Assembly (NCBI GenBank): GCA_934454525.1
Contig: CAKSFM010000011.1
Location: 1 to 64,000 of the forward strand
DNA: 64,000 bases
Origin: an uncultured Clostridia bacterium
GTDB taxonomy: Bacteria; Bacillota; Clostridia; UMGS1883
Direction of reading: 5' to 3'
Positions 9,227 to 16,852 of the stretch are shown here, one piece after another (within the stretch, counting starts at the first letter, position 1; the number at the start of each line of letters is the position of its first letter). The position numbers and the translations under genes are program-made. The notes below the pieces were generated by a model. That model saw nothing but the letters and a program-made list of their open reading frames with translations. It was not told where the DNA came from and did not search any database.

Positions 9227-9475
9227 AAAAGGGGCTGTGGCTAAATGCACAGAACGCATAAAGCATATTGAGTTTTGGATTTGTGAGGTATCCGGTAACT
9301 TTGTTCAATTTAATGAATTAATTTAATGAATTAAGGTGAAAATTCGATTTCACGAATTTTATTTTTAAATATGCTTTATGCTACGAACAAACTTCACCTC
9401 TCGGAGTACCTATGTACGCCTTCGGGTTCAGTTTGTCCGTTCTGCGCTATTTTTCTTTCGCCCCAAAAGGGGCTG
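9227..9475. repeat. Interspersed element R1, copy a, with flanking direct repeats
   Basis: The element proper spans 9247-9447. Its ends, GCACAGAACGCATAAAG and the reverse complement of GTTTGTCCGTTCTGCGC, form imperfect terminal inverted repeats. The right end holds a strongly conserved block (9386-9447) also found at 16218-16280. That block can fold through ACAAACT/AGTTTGT. The middle is AT-rich with a small hairpin (AAAATTCG/CGAATTTT) and a 13-base tandem repeat near 9308-9333, and it is not shared with copy b. An 11-base direct repeat, AAAAGGGGCTG, flanks it at 9227-9237 and 9465-9475; the second copy is the left arm of the terminator. No gene is seen in 9227-9508. Confidence 0.65.
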
Positions 9476-9510
9476 ATTTCGGCAATTCTGCCGAAATCAG
9501 CCCCTTTTTT
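9465..9510. terminator. Bidirectional terminator, murC / anti-sigma gene
   Basis: A 16-bp perfect stem beginning GGGGCTGATTTCGGCA with loop ATTC is flanked by AAAA on the left and TTTTTT on the right, so it can terminate transcripts from both convergent genes. The core TGATTTCGGCAATTC recurs in the hairpin at 10969-11004. Confidence 0.85.
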
Positions 9511-10294
9511 ACTTGTTGAGAATTTCCTCAGCCATAGCTGCAAGCTCATCCGGAGAGAGTGTGCTGTCTGTTTGCAGCAGCTGATACTGCACCCCGTCCT
9601 TAACCCATGTTGCGCTTTGCACCTTGCTGATTTCAACCTTTGAAGAACCGTAGGTAAATACAAGTCCGCCGCTTTTTTCAGCCTTTTTATCCTCATCGGT
9701 CAGCTTGTAATCGGGCGGAACAAGCTTATTGGTGTAGCTGTAATAATAAATATCGGTACCGTTTACGGTTTTAACAATATCACCCTGCAGCTCCGCCTTG
9801 GAATTAAACTTATCCTGCGCGAATATCACGGTGTCGCCGTCCTTTTCATAATCAAAGGACACGGATTTGAACCTTTCAACCGACTTGCCGCTTTTGTCCG
9901 CAAGATTGTTTTTTATAATGCTGCCGTTTTTAAAGGTGTAGCCGTTTTCAAAGCTCTCAACAATAACGGGTGCATAGCCTATATCCTTTGTCACCTGCTG
10001 CACCGTCGGAAGCGATTTATAATCGGGTGTTGACGATGACGAGCTGAACCAGGTTGACACGATTCCGCTTGCGGCAAAAGCCGTTATGCCCAAGGCAAGA
10101 GCCGCCGCAATTACAATAAGAGATATTTTCTTTTTTGATTTCATGGTAACAGACTTCCTTTCCGTGTATGCGGAAGCAAGTTTTTCGTTTACTCTTTGCT
10201 TGACCGACTGAATGTCAATATCAAGCGGTGCGCAAAGGTCACGTCCGTCCTTATCAATATTCAGTTCTTCAAACAAGTCGTTTTTCTTATTCAT
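9509..10294 (-). CDS. Membrane-anchored anti-sigma-like protein, DUF4367-type
   Basis: A 261-residue protein: a cytoplasmic N-terminal segment (about 1-52), one membrane helix (about 54-76, IVIAAALALGITAFAAS), a serine-rich linker, and an extracytoplasmic domain. The C-terminal part (YQLLQTDSTLSPDELAAMA) ends like DUF4367 domains, which in Clostridia often occur in proteins paired with sigma factors. Its ATG overlaps the stop of the upstream sigma-factor gene (ATGA) and has a GGAGG site, so the two are coupled. I infer that it holds the sigma factor inactive at the membrane until an envelope signal arrives. The N-terminal segment shows no zinc-binding HxxxCxxC motif. Confidence 0.7.
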   Translation of the reverse strand: MNKKNDLFEELNIDKDGRDLCAPLDIDIQSVKQRVNEKLASAYTERKSVTMKSKKKISLIVIAAALALGITAFAASGIVSTWFSSSSSTPDYKSLPTVQQVTKDIGYAPVIVESFENGYTFKNGSIIKNNLADKSGKSVERFKSVSFDYEKDGDTVIFAQDKFNSKAELQGDIVKTVNGTDIYYYSYTNKLVPPDYKLTDEDKKAEKSGGLVFTYGSSKVEISKVQSATWVKDGVQYQLLQTDSTLSPDELAAMAEEILNK

Positions 10295-10830
10295 AACATT
10301 TCCTCCGCATCCGATAAAATTCTTTTTAGCTTGCGTTTTCCTCTTGAAAGCTTGGTTTTTACGGTAGACAAATTAAGCCCTGTCGCTTTTGAAATATCCC
10401 TGAGCTTTTCGTCAAATTTGTAGTACCGCACAAATATTTCGTTATCCGGCTCGCCCAGGCTCATAACCGCGTTCCACAAGGCGCTGCTTTCCGCATTTTC
10501 ATCAATCGCGGATGTTTCATCCGGAATTTCAATATCATCAAGGCATGTGCAGTCCGTTTTTTTATTTAATCTTTTCAATGCAAAATTTCGGGCGGCTGCG
10601 GCGATATACCCTCTCACCGTGCCTTTTTCGGGGTCTATGTATTCTGCATTTTTCCAAAGCATTACAAACACATCCGACGCTATTTCCTCGATGTCCTCTT
10701 TCGGAAGCCTGTTTCCGACCATATTATAAAGAACGGTGCTTAGATACGGCGTGTAGGTCTCAATTGCTTCTTCCATTGAATTTCGTTTTCTGTTTTTCAG
10801 CCGCGCCAGCAGCTTAGTCTCATCCGTCAT
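10291..10830 (-). CDS. ECF-type RNA polymerase sigma factor
   Basis: A 179-residue two-domain sigma factor. Region 2 (about 22-75) includes YTPYLSTVLYNMVGN and DIEEIASDVFVMLWKNA. Region 4 (about 125-170) ends in the helix-turn-helix LRDISKATGLNLSTVKTKLS followed by RGKRKLKRIL. There is no region 3, as in ECF sigma factors. Co-transcribed with the overlapping anti-sigma-like gene downstream. The ribosome site is weak (GAAAG), suggesting low expression. The regulon is unknown; possible targets in this window would need the same promoter motif as the one suggested just upstream. Confidence 0.88.
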   Translation of the reverse strand: MTDETKLLARLKNRKRNSMEEAIETYTPYLSTVLYNMVGNRLPKEDIEEIASDVFVMLWKNAEYIDPEKGTVRGYIAAAARNFALKRLNKKTDCTCLDDIEIPDETSAIDENAESSALWNAVMSLGEPDNEIFVRYYKFDEKLRDISKATGLNLSTVKTKLSRGKRKLKRILSDAEEML

Positions 10831-10880
10831 TTCAAACCAACTTTCTTTTGCAAAGTTAAAAGCTTTTAGTCTTTACACTC

Positions 10881-10913
10881 TTATATATCCCGAATTGCGA
10901 AAAAAAGTTTCAC
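10881..10913 (-). promoter_or_regulatory. Possible ECF-type autoregulated promoter
   Basis: Upstream of the sigma gene the minus strand reads GTGAAAC followed by a run of T's and, about 17 bases on, GATATATA. The AAC with a T-run resembles -35 elements used by ECF sigma factors of Firmicutes rather than the TTGACA form. This is a suggestion only. Confidence 0.3.
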
Positions 10914-10964
10914 TGTTTTAAATTTTTTCTTTTATTATACCTCAAACAAATACTTTTGCAAGCT

Positions 10965-11004
10965 AAAAGGGAATGATTTCGGCAATTCTGCCGAAATCAT
11001 TCCC
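10965..11004 (-). terminator. Terminator downstream of the broken sugar genes
   Basis: A 16-bp perfect stem (GGGAATGATTTCGGCA at 10969-10984 with its complement at 10989-11004, loop ATTC). On the minus strand it is followed by TTTTAG. It shares its central bases with the terminator at 9465-9510. Repeat R2a abuts it directly. Confidence 0.75.
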
Positions 11005-11005
11005 T

Positions 11006-11100
11006 CAGCGTGTCGATAAACTTATCGACACGCTGACAGACGTTGAAAAAGGAAGGTAAATCTGTTCGGCGCGCCCTCTAACGTACCCTTGCCTTGCAAA
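11006..11100. repeat. Interspersed element R2, copy a
   Basis: Starts with a palindrome made of CAGCGTGTCGATAAA and its near-exact complement (11006-11035), then a conserved block (ACAGACGTTGAAAAAGGAAG, then GTAAATCTGTTCGGC), then CCCTCTAACGTACC. All three parts recur at 53946-54075, where the first two blocks lie in inverted orientation but CCCTCTAACGTACC keeps the same orientation. The element lies between a terminator hairpin and the end of a truncated gene. The minus-strand reading frame of that gene runs into the element and gains about 40 unrelated residues. Confidence 0.7.
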
Positions 11101-11162
11101 TCCCGAAAGAACGGCTGAGCGGAAATTTAACAAGCAATGGGCGTATGTGTCCGAGTCTGTTA

Positions 11163-11508
11163 TGCCTATGGCAGTTTTAATTCCGTGCTCCTTAAGCATG
11201 TTCAGCTTCTCCGTCACTCCGGGAAGAATATCACTTGGCGTAAGCTCGCTGATAAGCACTCTGTAATAATTATTTTTTCTTTCGGCAAGAGCTTGCTTTT
11301 CGCTTTCAGAGTACTCCCTGTCCGCTTTTTCAAGCACAATATCAAGGCTTGCCATTCTGCTGACGCTGCGCAGCCGTTGGTTTATCTCCCGGTCAAAATA
11401 AATGCCCTCTTCATCAGCCATCTTCTTCCACGCGCGGTAGCGGCAGTCATCAGTTGAAACTATCACTCCGTCAAGATCAAATATTACCGCTTCTGTTTTC
11501 GTGCCGCT
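11163..11508 (-). pseudogene. Truncated beta-phosphoglucomutase (HAD family)
   Basis: This stretch encodes the first half of a beta-phosphoglucomutase: KTEAVIFDLDGVIVSTD with the nucleophilic Asp of the HAD motif, the cap region WKKMADEEGIYFD, NQRLRSVSRMASLDIVLE, and LPGVTEKLNMLKEHGIKTAIG. The enzyme interconverts beta-glucose 1-phosphate and 6-phosphate in maltose or disaccharide breakdown. About 115 of the usual 215-220 residues remain. The second half (motifs III and IV) is missing and the frame continues into repeat R2a. At its upstream end it is fused in frame to a fragment of a GH105-like hydrolase, with no start of its own. Clearly a remnant. Confidence 0.8.
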
Positions 11509-12130
11509 TCCGTTTTCGCACGCCGTTAAAACATACTTGTCGTGCTCCGCCCAGTACGATTTCCCCTCGCAGTTCCATGCCTGATAAAGCAATCCGGTTT
11601 TTTCGTCCTTTGTTTTCTCATAAAGCAAAAGCGCCTGCCGCACAACGTCCTCCGCTTCATCACTGTCGTTATAACCTCGCAGAGTGCATCATGCGAATCG
11701 GACCGTACATATACAATCCGTCAAGCCACATTTCGTTTGAACATTCGTACTTATGCCAGAAACCGCCCATTTTGTTCCGCGGAAATGTTTTCAGCACCTC
11801 CATAAGATTAAGCAGAGCTTTTTCATATCTTTTATCATCAGTTTTCTCCATAAGCGGAAAAAGGAGAATGCCCGGCTGAATATCATCAAGCCACTCATTG
11901 CAAAACTCATGTATTTCTCCCTGCGGATTAACAACGCTGTCAACCCATGCGCGCATATAGTCAAAATACTTTTGTTCGCCGCACAGCCTGAAACACTCAT
12001 ACATTCCCGATAAGAACACCCCCTGGTGATAATGAAAATGTCCTTTGGGCGGAAGCTCCTCCGCCCTGTACCGGTGCATAATGCTGTCACATGCCGCTTT
12101 TGCATAGTAAATCGGTTCTTTATTTGCCAT
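11509..12130 (-). pseudogene. Broken GH105/GH88-like glycoside hydrolase
   Basis: The first part (12130 to about 11684) reads as the start of an unsaturated glucuronyl or rhamnogalacturonyl hydrolase-like protein: HYHQGVFLSGMYEC, YMRAWVDSVVN, KMGGFWHKYECSNEMWLDGLYMYGPI. A single-base frameshift near 11680-11690 then brings a stop. In the shifted frame the protein continues YNDSDEAEDVVRQALLLYEK, TKDEKTGLLYQAWN, as expected for the family. After that the second half (about 170 residues) is deleted and the sequence joins the beta-phosphoglucomutase fragment. It starts three bases after the beta-mannosidase stop, so it was in the same operon. Confidence 0.75.
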
Positions 12131-12132
12131 TA

Positions 12133-14249
12133 TCAATCACACTCCCGTTTCCGCCCGATATTGTTGACGCACCTGAGGATTATATCGTCACTTTTAAGTT
12201 TTCCGCCGCATATTCCTCTGACTGTTATCGGCTCGGGCGACAAAATATCAAAAAAGTTTCTGTCAAAAACCGCGTCTGCCGATTTCAAATTGATTTCCAA
12301 GCTCGACACATATGTGTCCGCCGAAACGGTTATGCTGATATCCTCACCGTTTTGTTCCGCCTGCACACTAATATGCGGCACGGAATAATCAAAATATTTC
12401 GGTTTTGTGAAAATTTCACTTTTTTCCGAAATCAGTCTGCCGTCACTTCCGTAAAGAGCATAACGCACAAATCTTGATTCTTCATTTCCGCGGACATATT
12501 TTTCAGTGTTCAGCACCATAATATCCTCTGAAGACAGAGCTGCCGCCGATACGTCAACGGACTTTGAATATATCTCCGTGAAATCCTTTTCATATATACC
12601 TATCTCAACCCTGCCCTCAAACGGCGCTCTCGTTTCGTTTGAGATATTAAACACGGCACTGTCATTGCATTTCTGGTGATAATCCACAGCCTTTGAAAAC
12701 GGGTTCATGGCGTTATTTCCCGCAAATTCACGAATTGTTTTTATGCTCGGATAAGATTCAAACCCAAATTCGCTGCAAAAACGGAATTTATATTTTCTGT
12801 ACTCCGAAAACGGTTTGCCCATGAACCAAACCTCCCAGAAATGCTGGTCGCCGCAGTTCGGGTCATCAACGTTTTCAAACCCTCCGCCGGACGGCGGTGA
12901 CGACGGTCTGTACGAAACCTCCGGAGCATACTTCATGCAGACGGAGGGAATGATTCTTTCAAAAAGAGCAACATAATCCGTTCTGTCGGCAAAGCTTCCG
13001 AAATTGCTCAATCCCTGCTCGTTTTCATTATTTCCGCACAGGAGCGCAAGGCAGGCATGGTGGCGCAGACGGCGCAGATTATCAATACATTCCGCCCTGA
13101 CGCTTTTCTCAAAATCATCGTACAGACGAATAAAGATGCAGGCAAACATAAAGTCCTGCCAGATGAGAATTCCTTTTTCATCGCAAAGCTCATAAAGATA
13201 ATCATCGGGATAAATTCCGCCGCCCCAAACCCTTATCATATTAAAGTTTGCATCCTCGCAGCTTTTGACAATGCTTTCGATGTCGCGGTGTGTGACATTC
13301 GGAAGAATGGAATCCTGCGGAATGACATTTGCTCCCATTGCAAAAATATCGATTCCGTTCACTTTAAAGCAGAAGCGGCTTCCGTGCTTGTCGTTCTCAG
13401 CGTCCAGAAGTATTGTTCTCAACCCGATTTTCTTTTCAATGCTTCCGTTTTTATTTGACGCCGTTATTTTATAGTGCGGCTGATCGCCGTAGCCTCTCGG
13501 CCACCAGAGTTTCGGATTTTTTATCACAAATTCGCATTTCCCGAAGCTCGGTGTGCAGCTTTCAGACATTCCGTGTCCCTCAAGCGTCACAACCGTGCCA
13601 TCTGCGCAGTTTTCTCCGGCAGATCCGATATATTCGGGAGTAACCGCCAGAACAACTTCGTCCGCGGTGTGCCTTTGCGTAACAAACATATTGTCAGGCA
13701 TTGCACCGCTGAATATAAAAAGTTCCGCGCTGCGGAAAATCCCCATATCGGGAAGCGTCGGACCCCAGTCCCAGCCGAACATATAGCTTGCCTTTCTGAT
13801 ATGCGCCGCCCCCGGAATCGAATCGGGATTGGGGAAAAGCTTCGTCCGCGCGTCCGCCCTTTTCACGTATTCAAGCGGAGAATAAAAAAATATGCTGATT
13901 TGATTTTTTCTGCTCTTCAAGTATTTTGCGCAATCGATATCATATTTTCGGTGCATATTGTCCGTGCTGCATATCGGGCAGCCGTTCAGCGTTATATCGC
14001 ACAGCGTATCAAGTCCGTTAAAACGCAGTACGGCAGTTTTATCCTCAAGGCTCTCCGAAATTTCAAACTCCGTTTTGAAAACGCAGTCCTTTTCCGAAAG
14101 CTTTTTTATTTTCTCCTCGTTGTCACCAAAAAAGGATTATCAATCAGATTTTTCTCAAGCAGCACCGAGTACATTGAGCACGGTGCTTCCATCTGCAATT
14201 CGGGATATCCGTCAGTGCAAAGCGTCAATTTTTTCAAGTTAATGTACAT
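12133..14249 (-). pseudogene. Frameshifted GH2 beta-mannosidase
   Basis: A glycoside hydrolase family 2 beta-mannosidase with the catalytic acid/base Glu in LLCGNNENEQ and the nucleophile region FCSEFGFESYP still present. The N-terminal sugar-binding domain starts MYINLKKLTLCTDG at 14249 but is broken after NLIDNPF, where a run of six T's (near 14128) lacks one base. In the next frame it resumes GDNEEKIKKLSEKDCVFKT and runs on through YMFGWDWGPTLPDMG. A second defect is an in-frame gap after VDYHQKC, where about 100 residues normally carrying the GTLYWQLND-type segment are absent. Restored length is about 706 residues against 800 or more for the family. Even with the frameshift repaired, activity is doubtful. 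Confidence 0.8.
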
Positions 14250-14528
14250 TGACCCACTACCTTTCTCTTACAGGTTAAGTGTATCAAAAAACGCTTCGGC
14301 GTTCAATTAGCAATAAACGAACTGCCATGCAAATTTTCCGACATTTCCGCACACAGCTGAAAAAACGGGGGTTTGTAAGCAGATGTGTTAATATCTGCTT
14401 AGGCAGATTGTCAAAAGCCATTTAATTCCAAAAACATGCTTACATAAAACTTCTTTTATTGCGAACAATAATTCTGTAAAATTAAAGTAGCAAAAGCAAA
14501 AAACGTTAATATCAAAGGAGTTTTTCAT
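14250..14528. other. Intergenic region with one small hairpin
   Basis: This divergent spacer should hold promoters for the broken beta-mannosidase operon (leftward) and spoVT (rightward). I see an 8-bp hairpin AAGCAGAT/ATCTGCTT at 14377-14400, and AAAGG before the leftward ATG. I found no convincing sigma-G or sigma-A boxes for spoVT. No gene is seen here. Confidence 0.4.
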
Positions 14529-15074
14529 ATGAAAGCAACAGGAATTGTCAGAAGAATAGATGACCTCGGCAGGGTTGTTATCCCTAAGGAAATCCGCCGT
14601 ACAATGAGAATACGCGAGGGTGACCCGCTTGAAATTTTCACTGAACGCGACGGAGAAGTTATTTTTAAGAAATACTCTCCGATAGGAGAACTTGGAGAAT
14701 TTGCGCTCGATTATGCCGAAACGCTTGCAAAAACAGGCGGATTTGCGGCGGTTATAACCGACAAGGACAACATTATTGCCGTGTCGGGCGTACCGAAGAA
14801 AGAAGTTGTTGAAAAGCGTGTGAGCGAGGAGCTTGAAAAGCTCATGGAAAAGAAAACGGTGTTTGTGATGGATTCATCATCAAAAAATGCCATTCCGATT
14901 GTTGACGGGGCTGATAAATATTACGCCGGAGTTGCCGCGCCGATTATCTGCGAGGGTGACTCAATCGGAACTGTTATAATGATTTCGGACGATAAAAAGC
15001 CGGGATTCGGTGAGGTTGAAAAAAAGCTTTGCCAAAGCGCTGCCGGATTTTTGGGCAAGCACATGGAAGGTTAA
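14529..15074 (+). CDS. spoVT: Stage V sporulation regulator SpoVT
   Basis: A 181-residue transcription factor. The N-terminal AbrB-type swapped-hairpin DNA-binding domain (residues 1-50) reads MKATGIVRRIDDLGRVVIPK then IRRTMRIREGDPLEIF. A C-terminal GAF-like domain (about 55-178) follows. SpoVT modulates forespore sigma-G-dependent genes in Bacillus and is one of the markers of spore-forming lineages. It starts at an ATG after AAAGGAG and ends at a strong bidirectional terminator. In many Firmicutes spoVT follows mfd; here the two are about 10 kb apart. Confidence 0.95.
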   Translation: MKATGIVRRIDDLGRVVIPKEIRRTMRIREGDPLEIFTERDGEVIFKKYSPIGELGEFALDYAETLAKTGGFAAVITDKDNIIAVSGVPKKEVVEKRVSEELEKLMEKKTVFVMDSSSKNAIPIVDGADKYYAGVAAPIICEGDSIGTVIMISDDKKPGFGEVEKKLCQSAAGFLGKHMEG

Positions 15075-15115
15075 AAAAGCAGACTGTGACAAAAAACCGT
15101 CACAGTCTGCTTTTT
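15074..15115. terminator. Bidirectional terminator after spoVT
   Basis: A 17-bp perfect stem AAAAAGCAGACTGTGAC with its complement ending in TTTTT, loop AAAAAACC. It sits between the stops of spoVT and of the convergent secreted-protein gene. Confidence 0.92.
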
Positions 15116-16000
15116 CACCGGCTTATATTCTCTATGATTTTAATTATCTGTTCCCTGCTTAATCCTGCGCTTGAATAAAGGGCATATGCCGAATCGGTCT
15201 GCCAGCTTGCTCTGTAGCATTTATCTGCATTTATCCGCAGGGTTACGGATGCACCGCCTATAGATACAGTTTCGGTGATTTCATAAATATTATAATCGCC
15301 GCTTATATCGCCGTCATACTTTTCGGTGCGGAAAGTAAGCTTATCCTCTCCGCTTGTATATGTCAGCTGAACCAATGACCCGAAAAGCAAATCTGCGCTT
15401 TCCGCCGTATATCCGTTGGGGATATAATGCGGAATCGAAAAATCGTACCCAAGCTCTGTGCGGAGCTTTTCAATCCCGTTTTCGTCAAATGCATAATCCG
15501 ATGACTGCGGAGGAGCAGAAACACCCATTTCAGGCTCTTCACCGCCATCCGGATTTATATCCGGCGCAGAAGATTGCGGCGGCTCACTGCTCAGAGAGGA
15601 ATCCGGCTGCTCAGTGAGCGTTGGCGGCTGAGCGTTTTCGTTCGGCTGCGGGGGAGCAGCCGCATTATTATCAACAGGCGGTTTTTCTCCGCGCGGTACG
15701 GCGGATTCAATGCTTTTTTCCGATTGCGACAGAGGACGCCATGTAGTAGCTGCCCTCACCGATATAAACCTTTGTGTTGACTTCGCCGTTATCAAGGTCA
15801 ATGCTTTGATTTTCGCCGTTCCACACAACCTTAAAGCCGAGCGCTTCAGCCGTTTTGCGGAGCGGAACCATTTCAACTCCGTTTTCGGTATACGAACCTT
15901 GCACCGCCGCAGAAACCGCTGCGACACCCTCTGCCTGTGATGCTGTTGCCGACACTGCCAAAGCAGTGCAAATCAATGCTGTTTTAAATATTTTTTTCAT
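15115..16000 (-). pseudogene. Frameshifted secreted protein: copper-amine-oxidase-like N-domain plus DUF4367
   Basis: Starts MKKIFKTALICTALAVSATA, a clear signal peptide, at 16000 (AAAGGAG nine bases upstream). Residues 30-100 form the short domain often named copper amine oxidase N-terminal: GVEMVPLRKTAEALGFKVVW, then SIDLDNGEVNTKVYIGEGSY. After ASSVAIGKK the frame ends at a run of six A's (near 15714). With five A's it reads through GKSIESAVPRGEKPPVDNN into a Pro/Gln/Ser-rich linker and a DUF4367-type domain (YDFSIPHYIPNGYTAES to the end). The whole would have about 295 residues and be exported. The slip could be real decay, a slippery site, or a sequencing error. Function is unknown; an envelope protein. 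Confidence 0.75.
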
Positions 16001-16089
16001 AATAAAAACTCCTTTGCTCATTGTTTTTTTACAGGTTCTTTTTGAGATCCTCATATATAAAACAGATGAGCAAAGGAAAACGTTGCATT

Positions 16090-16327
16090 ATGGCGCAGAA
16101 AATTTCGCGCAGAACGCATAAAGAAATCAAAAACATCAGCGGAGTGCAGTTTTCAATAAGGTAAATGCGGAAATTTGTTTTGCAACAAATTTCTTTGAAA
16201 CAACTCTTTATGCTGCAAACAAACTTCACCTCTCGGAGTACCCTCCGTACGCCTTCGGGTTCAGTTTGTCCGCTCTGCACGCTTTTTCAGGCGCCATATG
16301 GCGCAAAAAATTTCGCGTAGAACGCAT
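16090..16327. repeat. Interspersed element R1, copy b, with 30-base flanking direct repeats
   Basis: Element 16107-16280 has terminal inverted repeats GCGCAGAACGCATAAAG and the complement of GTTTGTCCGCTCTGCAC. The conserved right block at 16218-16280 matches copy a except in the loop (CTCC for TAT) and one more base. The centre differs from copy a but again holds a hairpin (GAAATTTGTT/AACAAATTTC). A 30-base direct repeat starting ATGGCGCARAAAATTTCGCG is present at 16090-16119 and 16298-16327 (28 of 30 identical). The right copy overlaps the palindrome GCGCCATATGGCGC. This accounts for the gene-free gap 16001-16339, which otherwise holds only the start region of the secreted-protein gene. Confidence 0.7.
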
Positions 16328-16339
16328 TTTTTATATTCC

Positions 16340-16852
16340 TTATTTAAAAACTTCGAGGTTTTCACAGATATACGCAACCCAGCTTACAACTGTGAATATT
16401 GCGGCAACCCACAATACGGCTGCCGAAGCCGTTGTGAGAGTGCTGCTGAAAAGAATTGCAAACATAATTGCAAACATCTGAACATTCGTTTTAATTTTTC
16501 CCCACCACGAAGCTGCAATCACTTTTCCGCTTGCGGCGGCAACAACACGCATACACGTCACAAAAAATTCACGCGAAATAATAATCATAGGCGCCCAAAC
16601 GGAGATAAGTCCCGTCTGTACAAAGCAGATAAGCGCACCGAAAGTTAAAAGCTTATCGGCAAGCGGATCCATTATCTTTCCGAACGATGACACAAGATTA
16701 TACTTTCTTGCAATATATCCGTCAAGAAAATCCGTTATTGACGCTACTGCAAAAAGGATAAACGCCGCGATACCGTGACCGCCGAGGATAAGTGCCATAA
16801 CAACCGGCACAAGCACCATCCTGAGCATTGTAAGCTTATTTGGTAAATTCAT
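16340..16852 (-). CDS. pgsA: CDP-diacylglycerol--glycerol-3-phosphate phosphatidyltransferase
   Basis: A 170-residue membrane enzyme making phosphatidylglycerol phosphate. The CDP-alcohol phosphatidyltransferase motif DG-x2-AR-x8-G-x3-D-x3-D is complete in DFLDGYIARKYNL..SFGKIMDPLADK (about residues 40-68). About five membrane segments. It starts within TGATG, overlapping the rimO stop by one base, so it is coupled to rimO at the end of the lepA-hemW-recX-rimO-pgsA run. Repeat R1b follows downstream. Confidence 0.93.
   Translation of the reverse strand: MNLPNKLTMLRMVLVPVVMALILGGHGIAAFILFAVASITDFLDGYIARKYNLVSSFGKIMDPLADKLLTFGALICFVQTGLISVWAPMIIISREFFVTCMRVVAAASGKVIAASWWGKIKTNVQMFAIMFAILFSSTLTTASAAVLWVAAIFTVVSWVAYICENLEVFK

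Noticed and set aside
9227..9508. Short frames encoding QTEPEGV-type peptides on the minus strand of R1 copies
   Set aside because: They arise from the conserved R1 block, are joined to different frames in the two copies, and have no ribosome site.
13474..14310. Plus-strand open frame of about 278 codons opposite the beta-mannosidase N-terminus
   Set aside because: The minus strand shows clear GH2 sequence in two frames joined by a T-run slip; the plus frame is basic, repetitive in composition and has no ribosome site.
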